Shown: piece by piece, positions 1 to 10,604 of the stretch
Position numbering within the stretch: the first letter of the stretch is position 1
Layout of the letters: every line of letters starts with the position of its first letter
NCBI GenBank assembly: GCA_029215795.1
Contig: JARDYH010000001.1
Coordinates: 7,744,001-7,808,000 of the forward strand
Direction of reading: 5' to 3'
Source of the DNA: Anniella stebbinsi
Taxonomy: Eukaryota; Chordata; Lepidosauria; Squamata; Anniellidae
Length of the DNA: 64,000 bases
The notes under the pieces: model-generated
The model's database searches: none
Told to the model about the DNA's origin: nothing
Seen by the model: the letters and a program-made list of their open reading frames with translations, nothing else
Position numbers and translations under genes: made by a program

Positions 1-79
1 GAATGTTGGATTAGGAGGATCACGGTCTTTGGGGAAATAAGTGCTTCTGCTGTTTTCTCCCCCCTCCCCCTGTTTTCAG

Positions 80-129
80 ATGCCTGCCTCCATCACCCGG
101 GTTTCCCCATCTTCCATGACGCCTTGAAG
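80..129 (+). CDS. ITGB1BP2: ITGB1BP2 exon, CHORD1 middle
   Basis: Acceptor CAG at 77-79, donor GT at 130. The exon enters in phase 1 and encodes ACLHHPGFPIFHDALK, which includes His ligands of the first CHORD zinc domain. Confidence 0.93.
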
Positions 130-3100
130 GTGAGTGGCCCTGGCCGCACTCAGCAGGCGGCTAGCTCAGGTGGAGCTGCCTGAGCATTGTTCTCAGCAAG
201 GACATATCCATTCCCCCCCCCACCCCCAAAGACCCATGTAGCTGTCCATACGCCTGGCATTGCACTGGGGAAAGTGGAAAAGAGGTAAGTGCAAGGAACG
301 TGATCAGGGGGGTGCTGCTCAGGCACTTGTGGGGGGCTTCACAGAGGGGCTGGGTTTAGTAGTAGGGTGACCCTATGAAAAGGAGGACAGGGCTCCTGTG
401 TCTTTAACAGTTGCATAGAAAAGGGAATTTCAGCAGGTGTAATTTGTAAGCATGCTGCACCTGGTGAAATTCCCTCTTGAACACAACAGATAAAGCTGCA
501 GGAGCTATAGTAGAGTGACCAGATACAAAAGAGGGCAGGGCTCCTGCAGCTTTAACTGCTGTGATGAAGAGGGGATTTCACCAGGTGCTGCATGCTTGCA
601 AATGACACCTGTGAAATTCCCTTTTCATCACAACTGTTAAAGATACAGGAGCCCTGTCCTCCTTTTCATAGGGTCACCCTATTAGTAGCCAACTGTTGCT
701 TTTAGTGCCCAGGAAGGCTTGCGGGCAAAGTCAGTGTTTTCCTTCTGTGCCCACTGCCAGGCAAAGGGCTTTACCACCAGGATGGGCAGACCGTGTGGTG
801 TGGGTGTGTTTGTAGAAACCCTTTCCCTGCATGATTCCCTGCATCATACCCTTTGCCTTCGTGTGATGATGGTAGCTTTAAAAAAGCATTACAACTCTAG
901 CTATGAAATCTAAGACAGGCTTTCCCTGCTGATCACCGGAATTAAATTTCTGATTGCCCCTGGCATGCCCCCGGCAGCCATGTTTGTGGGCTTCTGTGTA
1001 GACAACTTATGTTCTGTTCTTGTACCCAGGGCTGGTCTTGCTGCAAGAAACGAACCACCGACTTCTCAGAATTCCTCTCCATAAAGGTGTGTTCTATGCG
1101 CCTCGCACTTTCCCAGGTGCTCTGTTGCCTCCAGAAGCTGCCTACCCCCTCTCCATGGCCTTGCCTGCTTCCTGGAAGCCAGGTTTGCTGTAAGCCAAAT
1201 GACGTTTGAGTCTGATCTCAATGACGTCATTTGTTTAACTTGTCTGATCCTGCCCTATAGCGGAGTTATAATGACATCTCCCTTTATTAAAATGCCCACC
1301 TGTTGCCTCAGGTAAAGAACAACAACTCAGAAGCAGCCATCCAAATAGAACGGCTACCTAAATTTGCAATTTGGCTGATGGGTCCCAAACGTTGAAATTC
1401 TGAAAACGTTGATGTCGGGAGACGGAAGTGTCAGTGTGTGATACTAACATGTTGATATGCAAATATGGAACAGATTCCTTGGATAGGGGTGCAGGAATGA
1501 ACATCTTGCAGCTGAGCTTTCTCAGTTTCATTGACAGAGCTTGTCACAGAGGGGAAATTCCTGATGTAGTTTCTGTAACGCTGGGGTAGCGGAACTGGGA
1601 CCAGATGCTGTGCATTTCATCCTCCAAGGGCTGCACCCGAGGGTATCACAGTAATGAGAAGCCTCCGGAGCCTGGAGAGGCCTTGGGCGAGCCAAAGGTC
1701 AAGATGAGGACTGAGATCATCGTCCAAGGGCCCAAGTCAGCAGAGATGATGGAGCGTGAGAGGCCCAGGTGAGCTTGGGAGGAGGGAGAGGAGCCCCTCC
1801 TGGGTTTAGCCATGACTAGCTTGGAGGACATCAGCATTGCCTTGCTGGATCAGACTAAGAATCCATCTAGCCCAGCATCCTGTTTTCAACAGTGGACAGC
1901 CGGCTGCTTCTGGGCAGCCCACACACAGACTATAAAGGCACCCTCTCTCCCTTGTAGTATATTCCCAGTATCTGCTATTCAGATATACATAGGAAGCTGC
2001 CTTGTACTGAGACAGACCCTTGGTCCATCTAGCCCAGTATTCTCAGCACTGACTGGCAGCCGCATCTCTCCAGGGGTTCAGGTAGGAGTTTTTCCAGCCC
2101 TACCTGGAGATGCTGCTGGAGATTGAACCTGGGACCTTCTGCCTGCAAAGCAGGGGTTCTTATCACTGAGCGATGGCCCTTACCTAAGCACAGGATTGTA
2201 GGAAACTGCCTTATACCGACTCAGACCCTTGGTCCACCTAGCCCAATATTGCCAACTCTGACTGGCAGCAGCAACTCTCCAGGGTTTCAGGCAGGAGATT
2301 TTCCAGCCCTGCCTGGAGATGCCAGGGATGGAACTTGGAATGTTTGTATGCAAAGCAGGTGCTCTTATCACTGAGCAATGGCCCTCACCTAACCAGACAG
2401 ACAACACCTGGTATTCCCAGCCAAGAACTAACCAGGCCTGACCTTGCTTATCTTCCAAGGTCAGATGGGATGGGGCGTGTTCCGGGTGGTACGGCCATGG
2501 GCTGCCTCTGCACATGGATGCTCCGTTTCATTGCCAAGGCTTATCATTCCCCTTGAAAACCCTCTATGCCAGTGGCTGTCCCTGTCACCACATCTTGGGG
2601 CTTTGAATTCTACAATGCGTGAAGGACGATGGTGCAGAGAGGGGGCAGGTGGTGGGGAAAGGGGGCTCCTACCTTGCTTGCCACTCTCTTTTAAGCCTGA
2701 ATATACATCTCTGGATCTCTTTCCTTTATTTTTTTGGGGGGGCTCTGTTTTCTCCAGCGCTGATGAGCCGAAGCAGCTGCTGCCAGTGAAGTTGTCCAAG
2801 TCTCTGGAGCAAGCCCTGGCAAAGCTGGATTTATCCCCCAAGGAGCAACTTCCAGTGCACGCCTCTCCAGGCACCGGTGAGGGTCTTGGGAGAAGGGATC
2901 TAGGCTGCCGGACTGGGGTTTGTGCTGGCTGGGTGTTACGCTTGGGTTCTGCAAATGGCCATGACCCCTTTCCCAGACTTTGTGCAGTGTTTCCTCCCAT
3001 TCTAAAAGGTTGAAACGTCTCTCCTAAGGCTTACTTACTAGCATCAAGAGCTTTAAGCTAAAATACGCTGGTATTTTTGGCCCCTCCCACTTCCCTTCAG

Positions 3101-6100
3101 CCCCACCCACCACTGGGATGCGGCTCCCGAGAACCTCTCTGAAATAGCATTCGGTTCTGCATCCCTGGTTTAGGGCTTAGCGCAAGATTTCCCTGCTTTT
3201 AGTCCAGCCTAGCAGATGGCACCTTGTGGAGTGCAACAGGACTAAGCTCCGGGGTCTTGCACAGCGTCCTAAAGCTCTGTGTCTGTTTTGGCCGTCTTGT
3301 AGGGGCTGCTCTGGAAGTGAGCGCCGGCACCACCTGCAAGAACTCTGGCTGCAAGGCGGTGAGTTACATCTGGAGGGGGGGGTCCCCATTTGCTCTGCAC
3401 CCTGACCTGTGTTGTGCTTCCTTGGAATCATCTCCCCAAGTCTGTGCTTTTCTTACACAAGAAGCATTTCCCTGGCCAGATTTAAATTTCTCCTCCTCCT
3501 CCTCCTGGTCCTGGTGCTGGGAGTGGCAGGAGCTGCCCTGGCCTCGATCCGTGGCTCCTGAACCCGAAGCACTGGGGCAGCTGTGACAAATCTCACTGGG
3601 AAACGGAGCCCACCGATGTGGCTGGTACTAATGGGAAGGAAAGGGGAGGCTGAGGCTGGGGGCTCCCTGCCTGGCTGGCAAAGGCAGGCCTGGTTTGGCT
3701 CGTAGTCTTCCAGGGTGCTTGGCTCATGTTTTTGCCCTGTCCCGTCTTTCAGGTCTACCAGGGGGAGGAGAGCAACATGGAAATCTGCACTTTTCACCCA
3801 GGGGTGCCTGTCTTCCACGAGGGGTAAGAGATGGGCAGCTTTCACACTGCCTTTCCCCACATTCCCGTTTTTTGGGCTGGTAGCCAAAGCTGCCTTTCCC
3901 CAGTGGAAGCTGGTGTTCTGGTATTGGTGTGGCTGTGAATCCATCCTGGGTTTCAGTCAGAAAGAGCCACAACCTTAAAAGTGCTATCCAAGGTGCTGAA
4001 GTGACTTTGGGGGAGGGGGCTTGGATAGCTTCTTTAGAATTCTGGCTGGTTCTGCCTGAAACCCAGGATGGATTCACAGCCCCACCGGATCTGGAGCCGC
4101 CCAGACTCCACTGCCTTTCCCCCACACTGTTGGGGGGGGGGCAGATCCCCATCTGCCAGGGATGACTCATCCTCTTGCCTGTGCGGTGGCTGTTCTCCCA
4201 AGCTCTGCCCACCTGGTGAGACAGACACCCCTCGTCGGTACCAGGTCTGCGGGTGCACAGGTCTCTGGAAGCACATCCTGCCAGAGAGCGTGGGAGGGTA
4301 TTTCACTCTCGCCCTTAACTCAACACTTTGGCATATTCAGTTGATTGACAAATAGACGGGTTGAACAAGCTGGCAGTAGCAATCCCAGATCAATGCCTGC
4401 TAAAATCCAGATCCACAAATACATTTGCATATATCACCGTCCCAAGATATTTTGTGCCCTGAGATAAAGTTGCACATCCCCTGCAAGTGAAGTACCCAAG
4501 GCCAGTCAAAACTACAAGGTCCCCCCATGCTTCCACTGCCCCCAGATTATATGGCAGAGATGAAGAAAACTTGGGGAACCAGGTGTTTTTGCCTGTGTCC
4601 AGGGGGCTGTGAGCGTCACTCAGTTCTGGTATGCAAAGCAAATCCTTGGTCCTGGAATTCTCTGATTCCGGTGTTTGTCCTTTGCACCAGGCTCTGGTTG
4701 TGGCATCTCAGGGTTCTGGTAAAAAAGCAAAGTAGATCCCACAAGCCTGAGGCCGTCCCACCTTGGCTTAATTCCCAGCATCCCTTTCCTGCTTTCTGGT
4801 TCATTCCTGCCCTTCTGTCCTCTCTTGGTTCATCGATCCCCGCCCCCCCCAGCATGAAATACTGGAGCTGCTGCAGAATTAAAACGACAGACTTCACTGC
4901 ATTCCTGGAGCAGAAGGGGTGCAGCAAAGGGAAGCACACCTGGGTGAAGAAGCAGGTGAGGAACCGCCCTCTGCCCCGAGCGCCTTCCCTTCTCTTCCCT
5001 CCCCAAGCTCCTTAATGAGTTCTGGTCTAACTGGGCTCCATATCCTGGATATGAAGAAACCCAGTAAGAAGAGAAAAGAGGACACCAGTTTTCATAACAT
5101 TTGCATAGGCTGATTTGTATGTGTAGATACAAACTTAAAAACAATAGCTAGAATGGAAAAGGACATCTCACTGTGGCAGGGAAGATAGATATGGGTGCCC
5201 TGTATGCCTGCTCAGTCTGCTTTCCAGGTACTCTTCATGAGCGACTTGAAGTCCCCCTGGGCTCTCCCTTCTTGGAGTTCTTTAATTTTAAACTGGACTG
5301 GACAGGCTTTCAAATACAAGACTGTCCTCTGGCAGCCTTTCAAATAGAGGATTGTCTTCTGCAAAGAAGGACACGTGGCCACCCTGTGCTGGAGGAGTTT
5401 GATCTTCCCTTGTCTTTGACTGCCTTCAGAGGCATTTCTATTGTGCTAAGAGTGCCTCTTAGTTACTGAACTGCTTTCAAACTTCCTAGAGAAACTCCTC
5501 TCTCTGAGACCAAGAACCAGAAAAAAATCTTCCACCTTTGCCATCACCTGATCTCCCTGCCCTGCCCTGCACCAGGCCTCAGGGGTGGCTCAGTTTTTGC
5601 AAGTCCTAACCGTTTAGTAACACAGTCTAGAGCGGGGAAATCCCTATTAACTAGGGCAGGATCTGCTTCAAAACGGCTTATAACAGTTTTGACAACTGTT
5701 GGGGCTCTAGGACACACTCCAGAAACAGTTTTCAAGCCGTTTTCAAAGTGTTTTATCCTGCTTTGTGTAGATCTGGCCCAGATCTGCAGTTCGATGACCA
5801 AGAGGCAGGAACAATGACATTTCAATCCTAAAACTGAAATGCAGGGAGAGCACAGCGAATGGCTGGAACATCTGAAAGGCTAGCCTCCAGATGTTGGTTT
5901 GTGGTCAGGTAGGCCCTTGTGCCTAGGAGGGGAGCAACTGGGCTGATGTGATGGTACACATGAAGCTTGGATGGCTGGAAGGTCTCTTTGCTTGCTTTGG
6001 TGATGCCATCCTTGCTACCAGCTCTACAAGGTGTGATGACTAGGCCTTGTTCCCCTTGGGCTGGGAGAAGGAGTTTCAGGCGATCCATCAGAGTCAGATT

Positions 6101-7736
6101 CTGATGCAGAAGAGATGGTGCCAGAAACATACCAGGCTGTGCAGGGAGTGGTGACTCTCACGGGCTCTTCCACCAGCTGGGAATGAACTTTCGCCAGCCC
6201 TTATCTCTGAGGGTGTAAACAACCCACAAGTTGGGAATCAGTGTTCTTCTGAGGGGGAGGGCACTGAGAGCCTAGCTGATCCTAGAATCCATGGGTGGAG
6301 CAAAAGGAAGGGGAGAGGAGGTCGGCCCGGCTAGCTTCTCGCCAAAGGCTTCTTCAGAACCAGTCTCCCTGAAGTTAAAACCTACTGGAAAAGGACTTTC
6401 CCTTTTTCTTGAAAGGACAATTGTCTCGCTTAGTTTGGATAAACTTGCCTAGAGAAAAGTTCCTAGAAAATTAGAGTCCCTTCAGGTGGGAGGAGATGTT
6501 TATTGCCTGAATAAAGCTTTGTGGATTACGTGGCAGACCTCTTTATTGTCTCCCAATAAAGTGAGGGGTGTTGGGAAACACGACAGAAGACACCTGTCTG
6601 GGGGGAACTTGCCCTTACCAGTTGTGAGCACAAATTAACGTGGGAGGAACCCTCAACAAGGTAAATACAGCGAACAGACAAGGACCATAAAACATAAATT
6701 GCCAAACTATATTAATTGTTTTTATGTATATAATACTAGACATAAGTAATGTTGGATATTCATGCAATTACTTGTAGATGCTGCTATCATGCATGTAAAT
6801 CATTCTTTCTAAATGGGCATGTTATTCGCCCAATTGTTACCGAAAGAATTGTTTCCTTTCTGTAACAATTGGGTGAATAACATGCCCATTAAGAAAGAAT
6901 TAACTGAAACCAATGCTGTTTTCTGTATTGTGTATTTTATATATGATGTACTGAATTGTGTAACCCATAGAGCACATAATTTACATGCATGATAAGCGCA
7001 TCTAGAAGTAATTGCGTGAATATCCAGCATTACTTATGTCTAGTAATATATACGTATAAACAATTAGCACAGTTCGGCAATTTATGCTTTATGGTCCTTC
7101 TGTTTGTTGCACTTACCTTTTGTGACCAGCTCCTTGTGCAGGGGTGGGGGGGACGATGACCCGAAGGTTAATTGTTCCTTTTTTTTTTTTTAATTGAAAG
7201 CAGCAAGACAAAAAACTGGTCTCTTGCCGGCAGGACTGGCACCAAACCGGCAGGCATGTGGTGGTGACTATCTATGCTAAGACTCCTCTGCCGGATCTCA
7301 GCTCCGTGAAGGCCAGTCGGACTGTGGTAAGAAAGTGTGGGTGTCCCTAGGGCCGGGTGTCCCACAGAGCAACCTGGGCCTTGCCACTGGGAAGGGATAC
7401 TGCTGGCCTGGCCTGCAGAGAGAATGCATCTACTACGCGGTTGGAATGAGCTGGGGTTCCCACAGCATCCCTGTGCGGTGCTGAGGGGGACCTCCTCTTT
7501 TTATCCCCCCTCCTTGCAGCTGGACATCCGTGTCAACTTTGAGGGAGACAAGGTTTTCCAGGCGGAGCTGGATCTCTGGGGGGTAGGTTTTGGTTCGCTG
7601 GTCTTGCTTTCTTACCAAAATATAAAACAAAAATCTTTAGGGAAGAGCCTGTCATCTGCGCAGAGCACATGTCCCAGCAGTGATGGGAAAGCCTCGCTTG
7701 CTGAATTTTTTCTCACTGCACAGCAGGCAAATGCAT

Positions 7737-7774
<38 letters not shown>

Positions 7775-8670
7775 ATAGTAGTTCCACAACTTGGCTGCAG
7801 TGAGGAAACATGAAGAGGACCTGTGCAAGGCTGGCCGGCCCTCCCATGAGACAGGGTGAATCCCCTGCCTCAGGCAGTGGTTCTGGAAGGACTTTGGATC
7901 CTGCATGTCTTGCAGCTGGGAGGGCTGAGGGTCCTGAAGAGGCCGCTGCCCTTGGCCTCTCAAAGTGGTAGTTTCTAGGGCAACCTCCCTGCCGATGCCT
8001 CGTTCTCATGAAGGACCTCTTGAAGGGATGCCCTGAGGGGATGTTGGGTGGAGGCTGCTGGCGCGTGGGAAATGGGAAATGGGAAGAGGGTGGCAGCGGC
8101 TCCTGCTTCTCTTCCTCTTCTCCCCTGTGTGAGGGTGGTGCCTCCCGCTCCTCCTCTCCACCCCCAGTGGTGGCATGCCCTCCTGCTGACACCGTTCCTC
8201 TGCCAGCAGGACAGGCCTTGAGTTGGCTCCCTGTCTAGTCTCCCAGCTACAGGGCCCTGGGCGCTCCCTATCAGCCAGCCTGTCTGGTAGTTGCAAGACC
8301 CCTCCACGCCTCTTTCCCCAGGACATTGCAGGCTGCCTGTCTAATCCTAACTGTAGCATCCCTCGTCCTCCAGGTCATTGACGTGGAAAGGAGCTGTGTG
8401 AACATGGTGCCCTCCAAGGTGGAAATCACCCTGAAGAAGGCCAGCCCGGCCACCTGGGCCAGGCTGGAGCATCCACAGAGCCGATCAGAGGCCCTGCGGC
8501 AGCAGCAGCAACAGCAGCTGGAGACCCAGGCCTCGGAAGAGCAGGAAGCTAAGGGAGCTCTTCAGGAGGAGTCCGATGATGATTTGAGCTGGTCAGAGGA
8601 TGAAGATGAGGAGTGGGAGGAAGGAGGGGAGAACGAAGCACTCCCCAGGCTTATACCTGGTGAAAACTGA
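80..8670 (+). CDS. ITGB1BP2: ITGB1BP2 (melusin), partial: all but the first coding exon(s)
   Basis: Ten exons with consistent phases encode about 359 residues, and the first coding exon lies left of the window. Order: the C-terminal part of CHORD1 (HHPG, GWSCCKKRTTDFSEF), a linker, CHORD2 (TFHPGVPVFHEG, WSCCRIKTTDF), a CS (p23/Sgt1-like) domain (DWHQT to VEITLKKA), and a Gln-rich then Glu/Asp-rich tail. Melusin is a muscle protein that binds the integrin beta-1 cytoplasmic tail and works with HSP90 in cardiac stress signalling (family knowledge). The acidic tail after the CS domain (SDDDLSW, then Glu-rich) separates it from its paralogue CHORDC1. It is slightly longer than human melusin because of the Gln/Glu-rich tail. 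The TAF1 neighbourhood supports the same identification. Confidence 0.95.
363..681. mobile_element. hAT-type nonautonomous foldback element, copy 1
   Basis: The sequence starts TAGGGTGACC and ends GGTCACCCTA, with nested internal inverted repeats over its length. It is flanked by a shared 7-mer TTAGTAG. A second copy lies at 25767-26084. The long palindromic structure, short TIR and roughly 8-bp target duplication suggest hAT. It lies in a melusin intron. Confidence 0.8.
1030..1086 (+). CDS. ITGB1BP2: ITGB1BP2 exon, CHORD1 end
   Basis: 57 nt, phase 0 to 0. It encodes GWSCCKKRTTDFSEFLSIK, the conserved Cys-Cys block of CHORD1. Acceptor cccag, donor gtgtgt. Confidence 0.95.
1629..1768 (+). CDS. 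ITGB1BP2: ITGB1BP2 exon, inter-CHORD linker part 1
   Basis: 140 nt, ends in phase 2. It begins GCTRGYHSNEK, which holds the last CHORD1 Cys and His, and continues into a low-complexity linker ending MMERERP. Confidence 0.9.
1838..1960 (-). repeat. CR1-like LINE 3' end fragment
   Basis: Reverse of the recurrent 3' end seen in + orientation at 25265, 27290, 34530 and 40860 ('ctggatcagac...ccatctagcccagcatcctgtt'). Confidence 0.6.
1988..2182 (-). repeat. tRNA-derived SINE, reversed
   Basis: The + strand reads 'ggaagctgcc' through 'tggtccatctagcccagtat' to the box-B-like 'ttgaacctgggaccttctgc' and 'cactgagc.atggccct'. On the minus strand this is a tRNA-like head with A and B boxes and a unique body. 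The same family recurs at least ten times in the window. Confidence 0.85.
2195..2392 (-). repeat. tRNA-derived SINE, reversed, second tandem copy
   Basis: Same family and orientation as the SINE ending about 12 nt upstream, giving a head-to-tail pair. The box-B-like region is degraded ('tggaacttggaatgtttgta'). Confidence 0.82.
2402..2503 (-). pseudogene. 5S rRNA pseudogene
   Basis: On the minus strand the stretch follows vertebrate 5S rRNA from its 5' end (ccatggccgtaccaccc) through 'aagcaaggtcaggcctggtt' to the 3' part 'ggaataccaggtg'. About a dozen nucleotides after the 'ggttagt.cttgg' segment are missing, which interrupts the internal promoter C box, and several substitutions are present. 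It abuts the SINE pair, so a 5S-derived SINE head is an alternative. It is unlikely to be functional. Confidence 0.75.
2758..2876 (+). CDS. ITGB1BP2: ITGB1BP2 exon, inter-CHORD linker part 2
   Basis: 119 nt, acceptor ctccag, donor gtgagg. It encodes ADEPKQLLPVKLSKSLEQAL and onward, alignable to the Leu/Lys linker of mammalian melusin. Confidence 0.9.
3303..3358 (+). CDS. ITGB1BP2: ITGB1BP2 exon, CHORD2 start
   Basis: 56 nt ending in phase 0. It encodes AALEVSAGTTCKNSGCKA, with the first Cys ligands of CHORD2. Confidence 0.92.
3753..3823 (+). CDS. ITGB1BP2: ITGB1BP2 exon, CHORD2 middle
   Basis: 71 nt, phase 0 to 2. It encodes VYQGEESNMEICTFHPGVPV and then FHEG, the central CHORD2 Cys/His block. 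Donor gtaaga. Confidence 0.94.
4853..4955 (+). CDS. ITGB1BP2: ITGB1BP2 exon, CHORD2 end
   Basis: 103 nt ending in phase 0. It encodes MKYWSCCRIKTTDFTAFLEQ, then KGCSKGKHTWVKKQ, completing CHORD2. Confidence 0.95.
6032..6585 (+). mobile_element. Solo LTR (probably Ty3/Gypsy-like), copy 1
   Basis: Starts TGTGATGAC and ends AACACGACA (TG...CA). It carries AATAAAGCTTTGTGG as a polyadenylation region near the 3' end and aligns along its length with 47221-47789. No internal retroelement genes adjoin it. The class is inferred from the structure. Confidence 0.65.
6655..7122. mobile_element. Palindromic foldback DNA element, about 470 bp
   Basis: The left half (for example 'ggaccataaaacataaattg' at 6683) is complementary to the right half ('caatttatgctttatggtcc'), with outer arms 'aaggtaa...' and '...ttacctt'. 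The centre pairs 'gggcatgttattcgcccaat' with 'attgggtgaataacatgccc'. Its end lies about 80 nt before the CS-domain exon acceptor. Confidence 0.78.
7204..7326 (+). CDS. ITGB1BP2: ITGB1BP2 exon, CS domain start
   Basis: 123 nt in phase 0. It encodes QDKKLVSCRQDWHQTGRHVV and onward to KASRTV, the first CS beta strands. The acceptor is a tandem AAGCAG (7198-7203), so a start at 7201 adding one Gln is equally in frame. Confidence 0.92.
7520..7582 (+). CDS. ITGB1BP2: ITGB1BP2 exon, CS domain middle
   Basis: 63 nt, phase 0. It encodes LDIRVNFEGDKVFQAELDLW then G. Donor gtaggt. Confidence 0.94.
7738..7770. repeat. (TG)n microsatellite
   Basis: About 15 uninterrupted TG units in the last melusin intron. 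Shorter TG tracts also occur near 15458, 24785 and 63945. Confidence 0.95.
8374..8670 (+). CDS. ITGB1BP2: ITGB1BP2 terminal exon, CS end and acidic tail
   Basis: Acceptor ctccag. It encodes VIDVERSCVNMVPSKVEITL, a run of six Gln, then a Glu/Asp-rich tail (ESDDDLSWSEDEDEEW) ending LIPGEN and TGA at 8668. The acidic tail is the melusin-specific calcium-binding region (family knowledge). Confidence 0.94.
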   Translation, partial: VIDVERSCVNMVPSKVEITLKKASPATWARLEHPQSRSEALRQQQQQQLETQASEEQEAKGALQEESDDDLSWSEDEDEEWEEGGENEALPRLIPGEN

Positions 8671-8957
8671 GTCCCCCCCACCCCCAGGTACAGCCACCTG
8701 AGGCTCGGCAGCAGGACCTTGCCGGACAGTGTCCCGTTCTGATATCTGCTGTAGATGAGAAGGACATGCATGGGTACACCCAGAGTCAGACGCTGCTCGC
8801 TGCCTTTTGGGGCTCCAGGTCTGTCTCGATTTGGGAGCAGGTGAAGGGAGGTGGGAGAATAGGTTGGAGTGGAACCGACCAGCTGGCACCTGGAATAGCT
8901 TGTCATCTATTTGGCTAATCTCAGTCGTGTGCAGCTGTTACTCTTTCTCAGTCATGA

Positions 8958-8963
8958 AATAAA
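8958..8963 (+). terminator. ITGB1BP2: ITGB1BP2 polyadenylation signal
   Basis: AATAAA 288 nt after the stop codon, followed by a GT-containing stretch. It is the first canonical hexamer downstream. Confidence 0.75.
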
Positions 8964-8970
8964 AGAAACT

Positions 8971-9545
8971 TCTCCCAGTGTAAGAGAAAGCGAAGAGTAT
9001 TCTCGAACAAGGGCTCCAGTCTGGTCAGACTCATGCCTGACGTTAGGGCTATTGTCGCCTGAACCAGCTCCCTGTGAGTAGCCACATGTCTCGACGAAAG
9101 AAGCACTCCAGTGGTGATTTAAAAGAAACTTTACTTTAGGGACAGGTAACTTTCCATCCTGGGATAGGATGGCTCAGGTCAGCCATAGCCTCATCCATTC
9201 ACGAGGCAGAGGAACAGCAAAGAAGGAAGCAGAGAGGAAACAGGAAAGGGCAGAGCAAAAACATCCCAGTAATCCCCTCCCACCTTGTTCAGGTACACAT
9301 TAACCCTTTAGCTCCAGGTTCAGTGACCTGCAGCCAAGTTCTGCTAACAAAGGGGACTATATTGGACCAGTAAGGTGTTGTGCATCACCCGGTGCCCACG
9401 GCTTGGTGGCTCTGGCTGTGGCACAGCACCATTTTTCAGGAGGAGAGGGGCTGGGGAAGGAGGAAAGGTGTGTGCTCCGAGCAAAATTTATATCAGCTTG
9501 AGCAGGTTCCCATGTTGGAGATAATCTAAGGTCTGAGGCTGTGCA
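8971..9545. other. Intergenic, no gene seen
   Basis: Spacer after melusin with no exon-like reading frame. The stretch 9070-9330 looks moderately repeat-like, but I cannot assign it. Confidence 0.5.
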
Positions 9546-9547
9546 TA

Positions 9548-9742
9548 GGAACAGCAGAAGCTGCCATATACTGAGTATATGGTCCATCTCGCTCAGTATT
9601 GTCAACACTGGCTGGCAGCAGCTGCTGTCCAGGGTTGCAGGCAGGATTCATTCCTTAGGCCTATCTGGAGAAGCCGGGGATCGAACCTGGGACCTTCTGC
9701 ATGCAAAGTAGGGGTTTTACCATTGAGCTATGGCCCTTCCAA
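9548..9742 (-). repeat. tRNA-derived SINE, reversed
   Basis: Same family as 1988-2182. It has 'gaagctgccatatactgagt', 'gggatcgaacctgggacctt', 'tgcatgcaaagtaggggt' and 'attgagctatggccc'. Confidence 0.87.
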
Positions 9743-10420
9743 AATCAGTTTGTAGGCTAGCGATAGAAATAAAGAAAAAAACCGACATGTAATATTGCTT
9801 GAAAACTAGAATAGCCTAGTTGGGTTGTAATTCTATGCATATTGAGACAGGAAAAAAGCCCCACAACTCCCAGCATTCCCCAGCCAGCATAGGATTGTGC
9901 CCTAAGAAACCCAAAGGGGGAATATCTGATATCCTTTAGACGCGGAGCCTCACGCCAGGATCCTGGAGCTCCTGGAAAAAAGTTGCAGAGGGATAATGAA
10001 ATAATACCTGGGTAAGTAATGCCATGCAGTGAGAGTCTACCTGTGTGGACATGAGGGATGGAATGGGTAAAGTAATACCTTTCAATGGACCAACATCTGT
10101 TCTGGAAGTGGTATGGCCTGAGTGTGTACGCCTCCGTTATTACAAGCACCTGTTTCTTTTCAGCAGGTCATGCTCTGCATTTTAACTGGATTCTCCTTGC
10201 CCCCTCTTCTCAACTTTAGCTTTCCCTGTTCTAAAGCTCTGCATCATTCAAATATGTGCCTACCTCTTTGTCAGCAGAGGCTGGCCCAATGGCAGCTAAA
10301 ACCACACGTGTTTCTCCTAATCTTCTATTGCAAAATAAAATGTATTGTTTTGCTGCAATGAGACAAAGAGCTTTACATGCTCAGCACACATCTGGATTGG
10401 CTGGGCCATAAAGACCTGCA

Positions 10421-10604
10421 TCTAGTAGCACAGAGAGCTGCTTTATATCATCCCTCTAGCCTGGTACTGCCGACACGGAATGGCAGCAGCTCCCTAGAGT
10501 TTCGGGCAGGAGCCTTCCACAGTCCTATCTGGACATGCCGGGTATCGAACCTGGGACCTTCTGCATGCCAAGCAGGGGGTTTCTACCACTGAGCTACAGT
10601 CCTT
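10421..10604 (-). repeat. tRNA-derived SINE, reversed
   Basis: Same family: 'gagctgctttatatcatccc' at the 5' side and 'gtatcgaacctgggaccttc', 'tgcatgccaagcaggggg', 'accactgagctacagtcc' at the 3' side. Confidence 0.85.

Noticed and set aside
7738..7770. TG tract as a regulatory or structural element
   Set aside because: An ordinary dinucleotide microsatellite, with nothing at the adjacent splice sites to connect it to a function.
9000..9340. Possible reversed LTR or retroelement remnant
   Set aside because: It reads as repeat-like, but there are no paired ends, duplications or second copy in the window to support it.
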